This document shows, one piece after another, positions 26,822 to 35,117 of a stretch of DNA of 64,000 bases; within the stretch, counting starts at the first letter, position 1, and every line of letters starts with the position of its first letter. The stretch lies in assembly GCA_000270325.1 (NCBI GenBank), contig BA000048.1, forward strand, positions 764,800-828,799, written 5' to 3'. The translations under genes were made by a program, and so were the position numbers. The stretch is from Candidatus Caldarchaeum subterraneum. GTDB lineage: Archaea; Thermoproteota; Nitrososphaeria_A; Caldarchaeales; Caldarchaeaceae. The notes beneath the pieces were generated by a model that was not told the DNA's origin, did not search any database, and worked only from the letters and a program-made list of their open reading frames with translations.

Positions 26822-27796
26822 CTAAAGACGAAGTCTGCCAACAGCTCTTCTGGTCACTAAATCAGATATCCTGTAGACACCATCCTCCTCATCCACAAGC
26901 ATAGCTGACCTGAGAGCTTTGAGTATGTCGGCGAGGATTTTGCTGTTAAGCCCGGTTTCCGCCTTGATTTCACTCCATCTGGCACCATAGCGAACCATCT
27001 TCAAAACACGAATGTAGTGTTCTCTTTTTCTGTTTCTGAGAAAGTTTCGCAGCTCCGCGAGAATTATTTTCTCACCTTCGCGGAGTGTTGAATCAAGGGC
27101 CTCGCGATGGTCTTTACGCTGTATGCATCTGAAGTGACCATAGTAGGTGAGCCAGCCAACGTAACCGTTAAGCTGCTCCACCACCTCATTCAACTCGTTT
27201 TCCTGCGTCGTGAAACCGGCTTGTTTGAAACCCTTTCTCAAAAACTCGATGGACTTTTCTTTAGAGAAGGGATTCAAGGTAATGACTGCGGGTCTTCTGC
27301 CGTAGAGAGGCGAGCCGGCGCTCGGCTCGAGTATGTTACGCATCAATCCTATATAGGAGCCTGTGAAAACCAGTCTGAGACGTCCATACGTATCCCATAC
27401 ATTCTTCAAGATTTTGAGGAAATGTACAGAGGCCACATCCTGAACCTCATCAAGCACAAGCGGTTTATCGCCTATCTTCTCCAACACGTTAGCAGCAACG
27501 TTAGACCACTTAACATTTACAGGGCCCAGGGTCAGAGCCAGTTCCTCAAGCCGCAGCCCAGAAGCAGACAAAATTCTCGCCATAACAGAATCTAAGCCAC
27601 GGGCGCCCAACAAATTAACATAAACGCCTGCCCTTTCACGGGCCAAGGTTTTCACAAGAGAGGTTTTTCCCGTCATCCTCTTACCCAAAACAGCCACCCA
27701 CGAACCATTCTCAACAAGCCTCACAAGCTCAGAATATTCACTCTCCCTCCCAAAGAGGTCTTTTAGCCTCTCCTTGGGTTTGAGGTCGAATAGCAA
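26822..27796 (-). CDS. archaeal AAA+ ATPase (Arch_ATPase/STAND-like) with C-terminal winged helix
   Basis: A 324-residue ATPase. Walker A GKRMTGKT is at 38-45, Walker B KPLVLDEVQDV near 110, and FTGSYIGLM forms the sensor-like segment. A C-terminal winged-helix-like region (EIKAETGLNSKILADILKAL) follows. This architecture is typical of the archaeal-specific ATPase family, whose roles are mostly unknown. Translation likely starts at a TTG at 27796. CATAAAAG at about 27828-27835 is the TATA box, and a tandem palindrome fills the space to the start codon, so expression is probably repressed by a dimeric regulator, perhaps this protein itself. Confidence 0.8.
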   Translation of the reverse strand: MLFDLKPKERLKDLFGRESEYSELVRLVENGSWVAVLGKRMTGKTSLVKTLARERAGVYVNLLGARGLDSVMARILSASGLRLEELALTLGPVNVKWSNVAANVLEKIGDKPLVLDEVQDVASVHFLKILKNVWDTYGRLRLVFTGSYIGLMRNILEPSAGSPLYGRRPAVITLNPFSKEKSIEFLRKGFKQAGFTTQENELNEVVEQLNGYVGWLTYYGHFRCIQRKDHREALDSTLREGEKIILAELRNFLRNRKREHYIRVLKMVRYGARWSEIKAETGLNSKILADILKALRSAMLVDEEDGVYRISDLVTRRAVGRLRL

Positions 27797-27797
27797 G

Positions 27798-27827
27798 GTT
27801 ACCCAGGTAACTGGTTACCTAGGTAAC
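27798..27827. promoter_or_regulatory. tandem palindromic operator in the ATPase promoter
   Basis: Two near-identical 14-bp palindromes lie 2 bp apart: GTTACCCAGGTAAC (27798-27811) and GTTACCTAGGTAAC (27814-27827). The second is perfect and the first departs only at the centre. Their centres are 16 bp apart. They sit between the TATA box and the TTG start of the ATPase gene, the usual place for an archaeal repressor site. Confidence 0.7.
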
Positions 27828-27829
27828 TT

Positions 27830-29230
27830 TTATGGTTTCCAGTTGCTGTGGTAGGTGCCTGGTTTGTCTATTCTTTGGTAGGTGTGGCTGCCGAATCTGT
27901 CGCGGAGTGCTTGGATGATGTTGGCGGGGAGTTTTGCGGAGGCTATTGATAGGTAGTAGTTGAGTGAGGCGTCGTGGACGGGTGTGGGGATGCCTGCGAG
28001 ATGGGTGTGTGCGAGTGTTTGTTTCCATGGCTCGACTCGTGTTTGTATGAGTTGGTGTATTGTGTTGGTGAGTAGCAGTGACTCGTCTTCTGCTCCTTCT
28101 CTGAAGGCGTCACTGAAGTTTTTGAGAAGCGCAGCTCTTATGATGCAGCCGTTTCTCCAGACCTTGGCGACGTCTTCGAGCACTGTTCCGTAGCCGTATG
28201 TTTTGGAGCCGTGGCTGATGAGCGCGAAGCCTTGGATGTAGCTGACTATGGCTGAGCAGAGATATGCGTCGTGAAGCATCTCCACCACGTTGGCGGCGTT
28301 TATCCTGCTTGTCAGGGGCCCGGTTTTCTCTGCGACACGTTGCCGCAGCTCTTTGAATGCTGAGATGTTCCGCGCCGCAACAGCCGCATCAATTGATGGC
28401 GTCGGCACCCCTAGCTCAGCCGCGGTCTGCACAGTCCATCGCCCCGTCCCCTTCTGCCCAGCCTTGTCGAGAACAAGCTCTACAAGTGGAAGACCCGTCT
28501 CCTCATCCTTGACCATTAACGCATCAGCGGCTATCTCGAGCAGATAGGAGGAAAGAAGACCCTTGCTCCATTTCCTGAAGATTTCGCCTATTTCGGCGGC
28601 TGATTTGCCTAGGCCTCTGCTCATGATGTCGTATGTCTCTGCTATGAGCTGGAGAAGGGCGTATTCTATGCCGTTGTGAACCATTTTGACAAAGTGCCCC
28701 GCTCCTCCTGAGCCCATGTAGCCTGCGCATGGCTCGCCGTCTGCTTTCGCGGCTATTGCTTTCCAGAGCTTCTCGGTGGCATGGTATCCTTCAAACGGTC
28801 CACCGACCATTATCGAGGGGCCCTTGAGCGCCCCTTCTTCACCTCCGCTGACGCCCACACCCATCAACAGCACACCCTTCTCGGCGGCGGTCTTTTGACG
28901 ACGCTCCGTGTCCCTGAAGAAGGAGTTGCCGCAGTCACATACAACGTCACCCGGGCTGAGCAACGGAACAAGCTCCTCCAAAACACTGTCAACCGCTTTC
29001 CCCGCCTCAACCATGAGGATAATAATGCGTGGTTTCTCCAGCTTGGACACGAGCTCGGCCAAGCTATAAGACGGCCTAATGTCCAGAATGTTCTTCACCG
29101 ATTCAACCAGTCTCTCGGTCTTCTCTCTCGTCCTGTTGTAAACAGTCACACCGTATCCTTTGGAGGCTATGTTGCGTGCGAGGTTCTCACCCATCACCCC
29201 TAGGCCTATGAGGCCGACTTCCCCGCTCAA
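27830..29230 (-). CDS. gnd: 6-phosphogluconate dehydrogenase, decarboxylating
   Basis: A 466-residue enzyme oxidising 6-phosphogluconate to ribulose 5-phosphate and CO2 with NAD(P)+. The Rossmann motif GLGVMGENLARNIASKGY is at the N-terminus. The catalytic segment has GVSGGEEGALKGPSIMVGG, and GSGGAGHFVKMVHNGIEY supplies the catalytic Lys. The length is that of the long bacterial/eukaryotic type. No glucose-6-phosphate dehydrogenase lies nearby. This oxidative pentose-phosphate enzyme is uncommon in archaea. Confidence 0.95.
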   Translation of the reverse strand: MSGEVGLIGLGVMGENLARNIASKGYGVTVYNRTREKTERLVESVKNILDIRPSYSLAELVSKLEKPRIIILMVEAGKAVDSVLEELVPLLSPGDVVCDCGNSFFRDTERRQKTAAEKGVLLMGVGVSGGEEGALKGPSIMVGGPFEGYHATEKLWKAIAAKADGEPCAGYMGSGGAGHFVKMVHNGIEYALLQLIAETYDIMSRGLGKSAAEIGEIFRKWSKGLLSSYLLEIAADALMVKDEETGLPLVELVLDKAGQKGTGRWTVQTAAELGVPTPSIDAAVAARNISAFKELRQRVAEKTGPLTSRINAANVVEMLHDAYLCSAIVSYIQGFALISHGSKTYGYGTVLEDVAKVWRNGCIIRAALLKNFSDAFREGAEDESLLLTNTIHQLIQTRVEPWKQTLAHTHLAGIPTPVHDASLNYYLSIASAKLPANIIQALRDRFGSHTYQRIDKPGTYHSNWKP

Positions 29231-29268
29231 GCCAGATAAAACTGGAAAAAGCTGTTAAAAAAGACGTG

Positions 29269-29586
29269 TTATTTCTTTGTTGTTAACCTTTCTCGCACAA
29301 CCTGTGAGATTATGCTGCATGCTTCTGCTATTCGTGGGTCTGTGAGGCTGTAGAAGACTGTGTTGCCGACGCGGCGGCTTTTGACGACTCCTGTGCGTTT
29401 CATGAAGGCGAGATGCTGGGAGACGGTCGACTGCTTGATGGCAAGCTGTTCGACGAGTTCGCCAACTGATTTCTCTCCTTCGGCGAGGATGTGTAGAATC
29501 ATCAATCTTTTCGGATGTGCTTGAGCTTTGCAGAACTCGGCCAAGGTGTTGTAGAAGTCTTCTGAGAGAATTGTCGCGATTGTCAA
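29269..29586 (-). CDS. ArsR-family transcriptional regulator
   Basis: A 105-residue winged-helix protein. AQAHPKRLMILHILAEGEKSVGELVEQL, STVSQHLAFMKRTGVVKSRR and VFYSLTDPRI are the typical ArsR helices and wing. There is no CxC metal site in helix alpha-3, so it may sense something other than a soft metal; related regulators in sulfur loci sense reactive sulfur. It overlaps the SQR-like gene by 4 nt and is the last gene of the dsrE2-tusA-SQR operon. Confidence 0.88.
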   Translation of the reverse strand: MTIATILSEDFYNTLAEFCKAQAHPKRLMILHILAEGEKSVGELVEQLAIKQSTVSQHLAFMKRTGVVKSRRVGNTVFYSLTDPRIAEACSIISQVVRERLTTKK

Positions 29587-30776
29587 GAGCCGTTCTCCTC
29601 TTTCTCCCTGAAGTAGATGTTGAAAATGGGCTCTAGACTGCCTTTCAGCATAAGCCAGTAGAGTGATGCGAAGCTTTTCTTCATCAGGTAGCGTATCCGG
29701 GTGGGCTGCATGTGTTTAGGCGGCCTTGTGTAGGTGCCTGACACGAAGAGCGCTTTTCCGCCTCCAACCTCGAGGGGGCAGTTGATGCGGCCGTTATACT
29801 TTTGCTTGCCATCTGTGCCTGTTATCGATGAAACGATGTTGTGAGCCACTATCCCAGCCTGTATATGAGCCACTACGCCTGATTTTGATATAGGTATGTT
29901 TGTCGCATCACCTATCGCATACACATCGTCGTAGCCGTTGACGGTCATGTAGTGTTTGTCGGCGGGTATCCATCCATCCTTGTCCCCAATCTCAGAAACG
30001 ATGGCCACCCGTGCGCCGCGATGAGGTGGAACGGCAATCAACAAGTCATACGGTACCTCCTCACCCTCCAGAGAGACAACCCTTTTCCCAGCCGAATCGA
30101 CGTGGTCGATGCTGAAGAAAGGAACTATGTTTACTCCTCTCTCCTCGAGCATGGGCTGGACGATGTCGGCGATGGTTTTCGCGGGGTAGGCGTGTGGATA
30201 GGGCGTGAGAAAGGTGAGTTCGACACGGTCACGTATACCTCTTTTGCGGAAGTATTCGTCGAGTAGAAACATGGCCTCTGTCGGTGCGGGCGGACACTTG
30301 TGAGGGACACCCGCTATCACGAGCACGACTTTGCCCCGTTCAAATGTTGAAAGAGCCTGCCAGACCTTGGCCGCGTCCCACGGCGATGTGTGGAAGTTTA
30401 CGCTGGCTTCTGCGAGGCCGGGTGTGAGTGAGGGGTCGGCGACCGAGCCTGTTGCTATGACGAGGTAGTCGTAGTCGAGTTCGTTTCCCGAGGATGTGAT
30501 GAGGTGGCGGTCTGCGATGTTTATTTTTTCCACGCCTTCGTTGAGGAACTGGATGCGGCGGCTGAGGAGAGTGTTCTGTTTTCTGATGTATTTTTGGGGT
30601 TGTGCTCCGTGGAAGGCTATTTCGAGGTTGGCGGGCTGGAAGACATGGTGGGGGCTGTCGCTGACAAGTGTGACCGCTATTTTGCCGCTGTCTATTTCTC
30701 TGTGTAGCTTGGATGCGAGGAGATTGGCTAACAGTGTTCCCCCGGTTCCGCCGCCCACCACGGCCACACGCTTCAA
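29583..30776 (-). CDS. sulfide:quinone oxidoreductase-like flavoprotein
   Basis: A 397-residue two-dinucleotide-fold flavoprotein with VAVVGGGTGGTLLANLL for FAD at the N-terminus, VIATGSVADP, and VYAIGDATNIP near the C-terminal FAD site. The cysteine-bearing HKCPPAPTEAMFLLDEYF is typical of SQR/flavocytochrome c sulfide dehydrogenases, and NCPLEVGGGKALFV supplies another Cys. The amphipathic C-terminus (SFASLYWLMLKGSLEPIF) may bind the membrane. It probably oxidises sulfide and passes sulfane sulfur to the TusA and DsrE2 proteins encoded just upstream. Confidence 0.83.
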   Translation of the reverse strand: MKRVAVVGGGTGGTLLANLLASKLHREIDSGKIAVTLVSDSPHHVFQPANLEIAFHGAQPQKYIRKQNTLLSRRIQFLNEGVEKINIADRHLITSSGNELDYDYLVIATGSVADPSLTPGLAEASVNFHTSPWDAAKVWQALSTFERGKVVLVIAGVPHKCPPAPTEAMFLLDEYFRKRGIRDRVELTFLTPYPHAYPAKTIADIVQPMLEERGVNIVPFFSIDHVDSAGKRVVSLEGEEVPYDLLIAVPPHRGARVAIVSEIGDKDGWIPADKHYMTVNGYDDVYAIGDATNIPISKSGVVAHIQAGIVAHNIVSSITGTDGKQKYNGRINCPLEVGGGKALFVSGTYTRPPKHMQPTRIRYLMKKSFASLYWLMLKGSLEPIFNIYFREKEENGS

Positions 30777-30779
30777 CCC

Positions 30780-31025
30780 TTATCCACCTTTCGCCGTAAC
30801 ACGCACAACAATCCTGATGTAGCCCTGCTCCTCGACAATCTGCTCGATGACGTTGCCTGTTTTGCGGGCCCATGCCTGAACATCCGACTTCGCAGCCGGG
30901 TCCGTGGCCAGCAGCTCGAGAACGTCACCGTTCTTGGCCTCGCGGTAGGCTTTGAAAAGGTCTGTCAAGGGCCCTGGGCAGAAGCTGCCCCGCGAATCAA
31001 TCACTCTCCGAACGGACTGGGACAT
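30780..31025 (-). CDS. TusA-family sulfur carrier protein
   Basis: An 81-residue TusA-like protein with the sulfur-carrying CPGP motif at Cys16 and the usual beta-alpha-beta pattern (GDVLELLATDPAAKSDVQAWARKTG). It takes persulfide sulfur from a donor and hands it on. It lies 3 nt before the SQR-like gene and 11 nt after dsrE2, so sulfur transfer among the three products is likely. Confidence 0.93.
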   Translation of the reverse strand: MSQSVRRVIDSRGSFCPGPLTDLFKAYREAKNGDVLELLATDPAAKSDVQAWARKTGNVIEQIVEEQGYIRIVVRVTAKGG

Positions 31026-31036
31026 TTTTCATCACC

Positions 31037-31537
31037 TCAGATAAAGATGACCTGTCCACCCTCGCTCATCTGTATGAAGGACGCGGCGCCCACTATGTCG
31101 TCGACCTCGGGTATGAAATCCTCTTTCCTCAGGCCCATGACATCCATGGTTGTGGAGCATGCGTGCAGCTTTACGCCTGCTTCCTTGGCTGTTTTGATGA
31201 GTTCTCTGATGGTTGGGACACGTTGCTTCGCCATCTTGTTCTTCAGCATCTTGGTCACCATGGCCGTCATGCCGGGCAGGGCTCCGAGCAGGTTGGGCAT
31301 GGGTAGAGCCGGGTTACCGACCGACGAAACCTTAAGGTTGTCAATTTTCCTCTTGTCGATTACGTTCATTCCCCAGAAGGTGAAGAAGATGTGGACCTCG
31401 TAGCCCATCGCGGCCGCGGCGTTGGCCAGCATAAACGCTGGATAAGCCATGTCCAGCGTCCCCTTCGACAGGATGATGCAGAGCTTGCTTGTTTGAGGTG
31501 TTTCTTCAACCGGTTTAACTACTGTTGCTTGAGTCAT
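31037..31537 (-). CDS. DsrE2-like sulfurtransferase
   Basis: A 166-residue DsrE/F superfamily protein. HIFFTFWGMNVI and the VGNPALPMPNLLGALPGM segment are DsrE2-like, and the probable persulfide Cys127 sits in LHACSTTMDVMG. No membrane segments are present, unlike some DsrE2 proteins. It is the first gene of the operon with tusA, SQR and arsR, and should exchange sulfur with TusA. Start is the ATG at 31537. Confidence 0.88.
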   Translation of the reverse strand: MTQATVVKPVEETPQTSKLCIILSKGTLDMAYPAFMLANAAAAMGYEVHIFFTFWGMNVIDKRKIDNLKVSSVGNPALPMPNLLGALPGMTAMVTKMLKNKMAKQRVPTIRELIKTAKEAGVKLHACSTTMDVMGLRKEDFIPEVDDIVGAASFIQMSEGGQVIFI

Positions 31538-31553
31538 GATTCCTCGACATTAG

Positions 31554-31579
31554 TATATTCAAATCCTCTAATATAATTT
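31554..31579 (-). promoter_or_regulatory. dsrE2-tusA-SQR promoter with possible ArsR box
   Basis: A TATA-like AAATTATATTAG lies at 31568-31579 before the dsrE2 ATG. An inverted repeat TATATT (31554-31559) and AATATA (31570-31575), 10 nt apart, overlaps its downstream edge. AT-rich inverted repeats of this kind are typical ArsR-family sites, and an arsR gene ends the operon. The assignment is tentative in such AT-rich DNA. Confidence 0.35.
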
Positions 31580-31610
31580 CACTAAATAAAAAATTGACAA
31601 AAAACCGACT

Positions 31611-33230
31611 CTACACAGCCGCCTTCACTTGCATACCTTTATCCACATCCTTCGCCAGCTTCTCCGCAAAATACTGTAAAACATGTTTGACCGATGCTTT
31701 CTCGACCCACTTGAATTTTCGGAGCAGACTGGCTGTGTAGATTTTTCTCCACTCATAGCCCGTGTATCTGCCCCATGCTTTGTAGACGCGGGGGTCGATG
31801 TAGTTGCGGAGTGAGGTGGCGAGGTTGTAGTCACGCACCTTTACGGCGAGGTCGAGGTTGAGCTCGGCTTTCTCAAGGCGCTCGGCTATCCGCGCCTTCT
31901 TCTTCTCCGACTCCGCCTCCCTAAGCTGCTGCATCAGCTTCTTCACCCGCTCCTCCTTCTTCTGAATAGACTGCTCCCAGTTCTTCGGCGGAGCCCTCTT
32001 ATGGTTAAGGGCCTCAGCAGCCTTCAGGTTGGCGAGCTTAGCATAGTAGATGAACCTCTCCTGTGAAGTAACCTTCTCCCGCGGAATTGCCGCTAGAAAA
32101 TCTTTCACAATCTTTGTGGCTATGTATGTTCTGAAGACTTTGGCCGTGAGTCCTTTCACGATTTTTCCGAGGAAACGGTTGACATGTCTGCTGTTGATGT
32201 TCTGGAAAATCTGGTCACCCTCCTTCTTGCCCTCGAGAAGCTCTTCAAACACTTGACGAACCTCTGGTGGCTCCTTTCTGAGGTCAATAGACTTCTGCCA
32301 CCTCACGCTGTCTTTGCCGAGGAAATCGAACTCTATCCTGTCTTCGAGTAGTTTTACATGCTCAACTCTAAGTGTGGTTGCGCCGACGGTGTCCGCTTCA
32401 TCGGGGTCCTTCTCGTCTCCAACCCTCATCGCAAGCCTGTCAATCAAGTAGCATGCGAGAGCGATTTCACGCATCTTCGGCTCCTTGGACCGCAGCCCCT
32501 TGAAAATCTTCTCCCGCACCCTGTCGATGTGACTCTCAAGCATCTCTGCCTTGTCATACTTGGATTTGTCCCTCTTCTGCTTGATGTCGGCCGTGTCGCT
32601 GAGCCAGACATACTTCTCCTTCCCCGTGAGCTTGTCATCCCACCGCGCCAGCCACATAGAGTCATGGTCATGAACAATCTGGCCCCAGTTACCCGGAGGA
32701 ACAGGCGCATCCTCACCGAGGTTCAGCGTAATATCCTCCTCGTAGACACGTGGCTTCCAGCGGCCTCTCAGTGGATGGTTTCCACGGCCCATGAATATGC
32801 CAGGCGGCTCAACCATCCAGTTCGCTATCTCAAACCGTTTACCATCCATCTCAGCCCATCCATACCTCGCCTTGAGCTCCTCCCGCAGCCTCTTCCTCTC
32901 AGCCGAAATCTTCTTCCGATACTCCTTATCCGCCTTAAGCTGCCTCTCCCTCTCCACATACTCGTAAACCTCCGAAAAATCTATCTCATTTATGGTGACG
33001 TCTTGGAAGCGGCCGTTGAATGTTTTGAGAAAATCGGTGAGAAAGTTTTTCTGGAAAACAGGGTCTTGGACATAGGGTGTGTCTTTCTTGAGGGCCCATG
33101 CATAGGCCATCTCCTCCTGCAACGGGTCCAGCTTGACGGTTTCTCCGCGAATCTTTATCGACAAGCCCTTGGGCTGGTAGGGGGGAGGAAGAGCCACACC
33201 GTTGTGAACGAGAGTCCGCCACTTAACCAT
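31611..33230 (-). CDS. eukaryote-type DNA topoisomerase IB
   Basis: A 539-residue type IB topoisomerase that relaxes supercoils of both signs through a 3'-phosphotyrosine link. The N-terminal half has GIFMGRGNHPLRGRWKPRV, like the eukaryotic core clamp. The catalytic core includes ATTLRVEHVKLL and FRTYIAT. A charged coiled-coil linker (about 425-465) precedes SLRNYIDPRV, where Tyr477 is the catalytic nucleophile. Among archaea this enzyme marks Thaumarchaeota and Aigarchaeota. A GGTTTAATAG element at about 33271-33280 may be its TATA box. Confidence 0.95.
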   Translation of the reverse strand: MVKWRTLVHNGVALPPPYQPKGLSIKIRGETVKLDPLQEEMAYAWALKKDTPYVQDPVFQKNFLTDFLKTFNGRFQDVTINEIDFSEVYEYVERERQLKADKEYRKKISAERKRLREELKARYGWAEMDGKRFEIANWMVEPPGIFMGRGNHPLRGRWKPRVYEEDITLNLGEDAPVPPGNWGQIVHDHDSMWLARWDDKLTGKEKYVWLSDTADIKQKRDKSKYDKAEMLESHIDRVREKIFKGLRSKEPKMREIALACYLIDRLAMRVGDEKDPDEADTVGATTLRVEHVKLLEDRIEFDFLGKDSVRWQKSIDLRKEPPEVRQVFEELLEGKKEGDQIFQNINSRHVNRFLGKIVKGLTAKVFRTYIATKIVKDFLAAIPREKVTSQERFIYYAKLANLKAAEALNHKRAPPKNWEQSIQKKEERVKKLMQQLREAESEKKKARIAERLEKAELNLDLAVKVRDYNLATSLRNYIDPRVYKAWGRYTGYEWRKIYTASLLRKFKWVEKASVKHVLQYFAEKLAKDVDKGMQVKAAV

Positions 33231-33299
33231 CCTAGACCACCGGCACAGCTCGAAGCTTAGCCGAATGGATGAAAATTTGCTATTAAACCCTTACCCGAA

Positions 33300-33315
33300 A
33301 AACGGTCTGCCGTTT
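33300..33315 (-). terminator. hairpin terminator after the Sm-like gene
   Basis: AAACGG-TCTG-CCGTTT forms a 6-bp stem with a 4-nt loop, 17 nt past the stop of the Sm-like gene. Read on the minus strand it is followed by more T residues. It may end that transcript before the TopoIB promoter. Confidence 0.45.
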
Positions 33316-33331
33316 AAAAGATTGCCTCTGT

Positions 33332-33763
33332 CTAAACCGGCTTGGCTTTCTGCTCTCTCATGAACTCCTCATAGACTTTCCTGACTCTCTCGGCGGCGGG
33401 GCCTTCGCCGAAGACGCCTTCACGCGAAACCCTGATTCTATCCATGACCACTATGGTGTCAGACTCCTTATGGTACACGACGAGGTTGGGGAAAAGCCTG
33501 TTCAGCCTCTCGACGAGAGCAGACATGTCAGGCCCGGTCTCAAGAACCTCTATCCTTATGATGCCTGCTCCCGCTAGGAATATTTTGGAGTAGACGTTGC
33601 CTGATTCCTCTTTTGCGTCGGCGAGCCAGAGGCTGTAGTCGTTGGGGTTGTAAGCCAGGACACGTCCCGTGTAAACACCCGAGGATGTGACAACCTTAAC
33701 CACCCTATCCATGATGAGGGCAAACTCGTCGCTAAACCGTTTAGAAGCAACAGCCGAGCTCAA
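33332..33763 (-). CDS. Sm-like archaeal protein with C-terminal extension (SmAP3-like)
   Basis: A 143-residue protein. The first half is an Lsm fold (DRVVKVVTSSGVYTGRVLAYNPNDYSLWL, then IFLAGAGIIRIEVLE). The second half is an additional alpha/beta domain (VERLNRLFPNLVVYHKESDTIVV). This two-domain layout resembles crenarchaeal SmAP3. It probably forms RNA-binding rings. TTTTAAAG at about 33793-33799 is a suitable TATA box. Confidence 0.78.
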   Translation of the reverse strand: MSSAVASKRFSDEFALIMDRVVKVVTSSGVYTGRVLAYNPNDYSLWLADAKEESGNVYSKIFLAGAGIIRIEVLETGPDMSALVERLNRLFPNLVVYHKESDTIVVMDRIRVSREGVFGEGPAAERVRKVYEEFMREQKAKPV

Positions 33764-33815
33764 GAAGCTTCACAAGATAGCCGACAAGCTTCTTTAAAAG
33801 CTATTACGCATAATG

Positions 33816-35090
33816 TTACATCATGAGGAAGGGCAGGTATATGCAAAGGGAGACAACGGTCACGATGAAGCCGATTTTGGCGAACCGGAGATAGGGTATT
33901 GTCTGACCATATCTGCTCTCCAAAACCTCGAGAACTATTACGTTAGACGCCGCTCCCAGGACCGTGATCCCGCCGGCCAGCGTCGAGGAAGCCGCTAAAG
34001 TCAGCCAGACTTCAACATCGTGGCCGCCTACCCCCATTCCCGTGAGCTGCTGAATAGCTAGCTTAGTGAAGGGGACGTTGCTTATCAGCTGACTCATGAC
34101 CAGCGAGATGATAGTCAGCTGCAGAAGACCCATGGGCCCTGCAGGGTTTCCTGAGTTCATCATAGAGAAAAGAGGTGAGAGAACCTGTGAGCGCCAGACC
34201 CCTTCAACCGTGATGAACATTCCAAGGAAGAAGAGTATCGTGCCGAAATCAACCCGGGAGAGTATCTCTCTCGGAGTGTCTGTTAAAATCCAGAGAGCTG
34301 CGGCGGAGACAAAGGGGATTAGCCCACGTGAAGTGATATGTGGTTGACCGAGCGCTGCGAGGACATCGTTGACTATGAGCGCGGCCACTGTTACGCTTCC
34401 CCCGAACAAAGCGAGGTAGAACTCTCTCCTCGACCTCACAGTCTCCCACGGGTCTATGGGAACCACGACATCCTCCTTGGGAATCTTGTACAGCTTGGTG
34501 ATGATAAGCGGGGTGATTATGAGGGAGAGCAGAGTTGGCGCCGCTAAGCGTGTGAGGAATTCTATGAAGGGGGACTTCATGCCGGACTGGAGGGCGATGA
34601 GGATGTTTTGCGGATTGCCTATGGGCGTCATTACGGAGCCAATTGTTATAGATAGGCAAAGAAGCAGGATTGCCGCCTCGTATCTGCCGCCGAGAGATTT
34701 GCCTATCAGAACAGCTATGGGTGGACCCATTAACGCAACTGTGTCGTTGACGAAGAAGGCCGACATGAGGCCGAAAAGCAGCGAGGCCATAATCAACATG
34801 GTTCTAGTTCTCCTCACCTTTGAGAGGAAGTAGCTCGAGATGAAGTCTAGGAGACCGGAGTGCTCAGCCATGCCCACCAGCGCAAACATCCCTATCAACA
34901 GCATAATGACATCCATGTCTATCAGCTGTAAGGCCTCATCCATCCCGACAAGGCCGAGCAGCAGAGTGAGAGAGGCACTCAGTATCATAACGGACCAGAT
35001 GGGAACCTTGGGAAACCTACCCCTCAAAACAACCCCTCCAAGAAGCAGCCCGAGCACGACAAGCCCAGAAAGATAAGTCGCCGTATTCAT
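33816..35090 (-). CDS. ArsB/NhaD/CitM-type anion permease
   Basis: An ion-transporter-superfamily membrane protein of about 424 residues with 11-12 hydrophobic segments. Family marks include MLLIGMFALVGMAEHSGLLDF, FVNDTVALMGPPIAVLI and SVMTPIGNPQNILIAL. It moves an anion such as arsenite, citrate or a dicarboxylate, or Na+/H+; the substrate cannot be decided. I start it at the ATG at 35090 because the TATA at 35118-35126 would initiate just before it. It is divergent from trm5. Confidence 0.87.
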   Translation of the reverse strand: MNTATYLSGLVVLGLLLGGVVLRGRFPKVPIWSVMILSASLTLLLGLVGMDEALQLIDMDVIMLLIGMFALVGMAEHSGLLDFISSYFLSKVRRTRTMLIMASLLFGLMSAFFVNDTVALMGPPIAVLIGKSLGGRYEAAILLLCLSITIGSVMTPIGNPQNILIALQSGMKSPFIEFLTRLAAPTLLSLIITPLIITKLYKIPKEDVVVPIDPWETVRSRREFYLALFGGSVTVAALIVNDVLAALGQPHITSRGLIPFVSAAALWILTDTPREILSRVDFGTILFFLGMFITVEGVWRSQVLSPLFSMMNSGNPAGPMGLLQLTIISLVMSQLISNVPFTKLAIQQLTGMGVGGHDVEVWLTLAASSTLAGGITVLGAASNVIVLEVLESRYGQTIPYLRFAKIGFIVTVVSLCIYLPFLMM

Positions 35091-35117
35091 TCTATGCATG
35101 GGCACGATACTGTCACA

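Noticed and set aside
32358-33260. A 300-codon plus-strand open frame opposite TopoIB
   Set aside because: It lies wholly within the well-supported TopoIB gene and encodes an unpatterned, proline-rich product.
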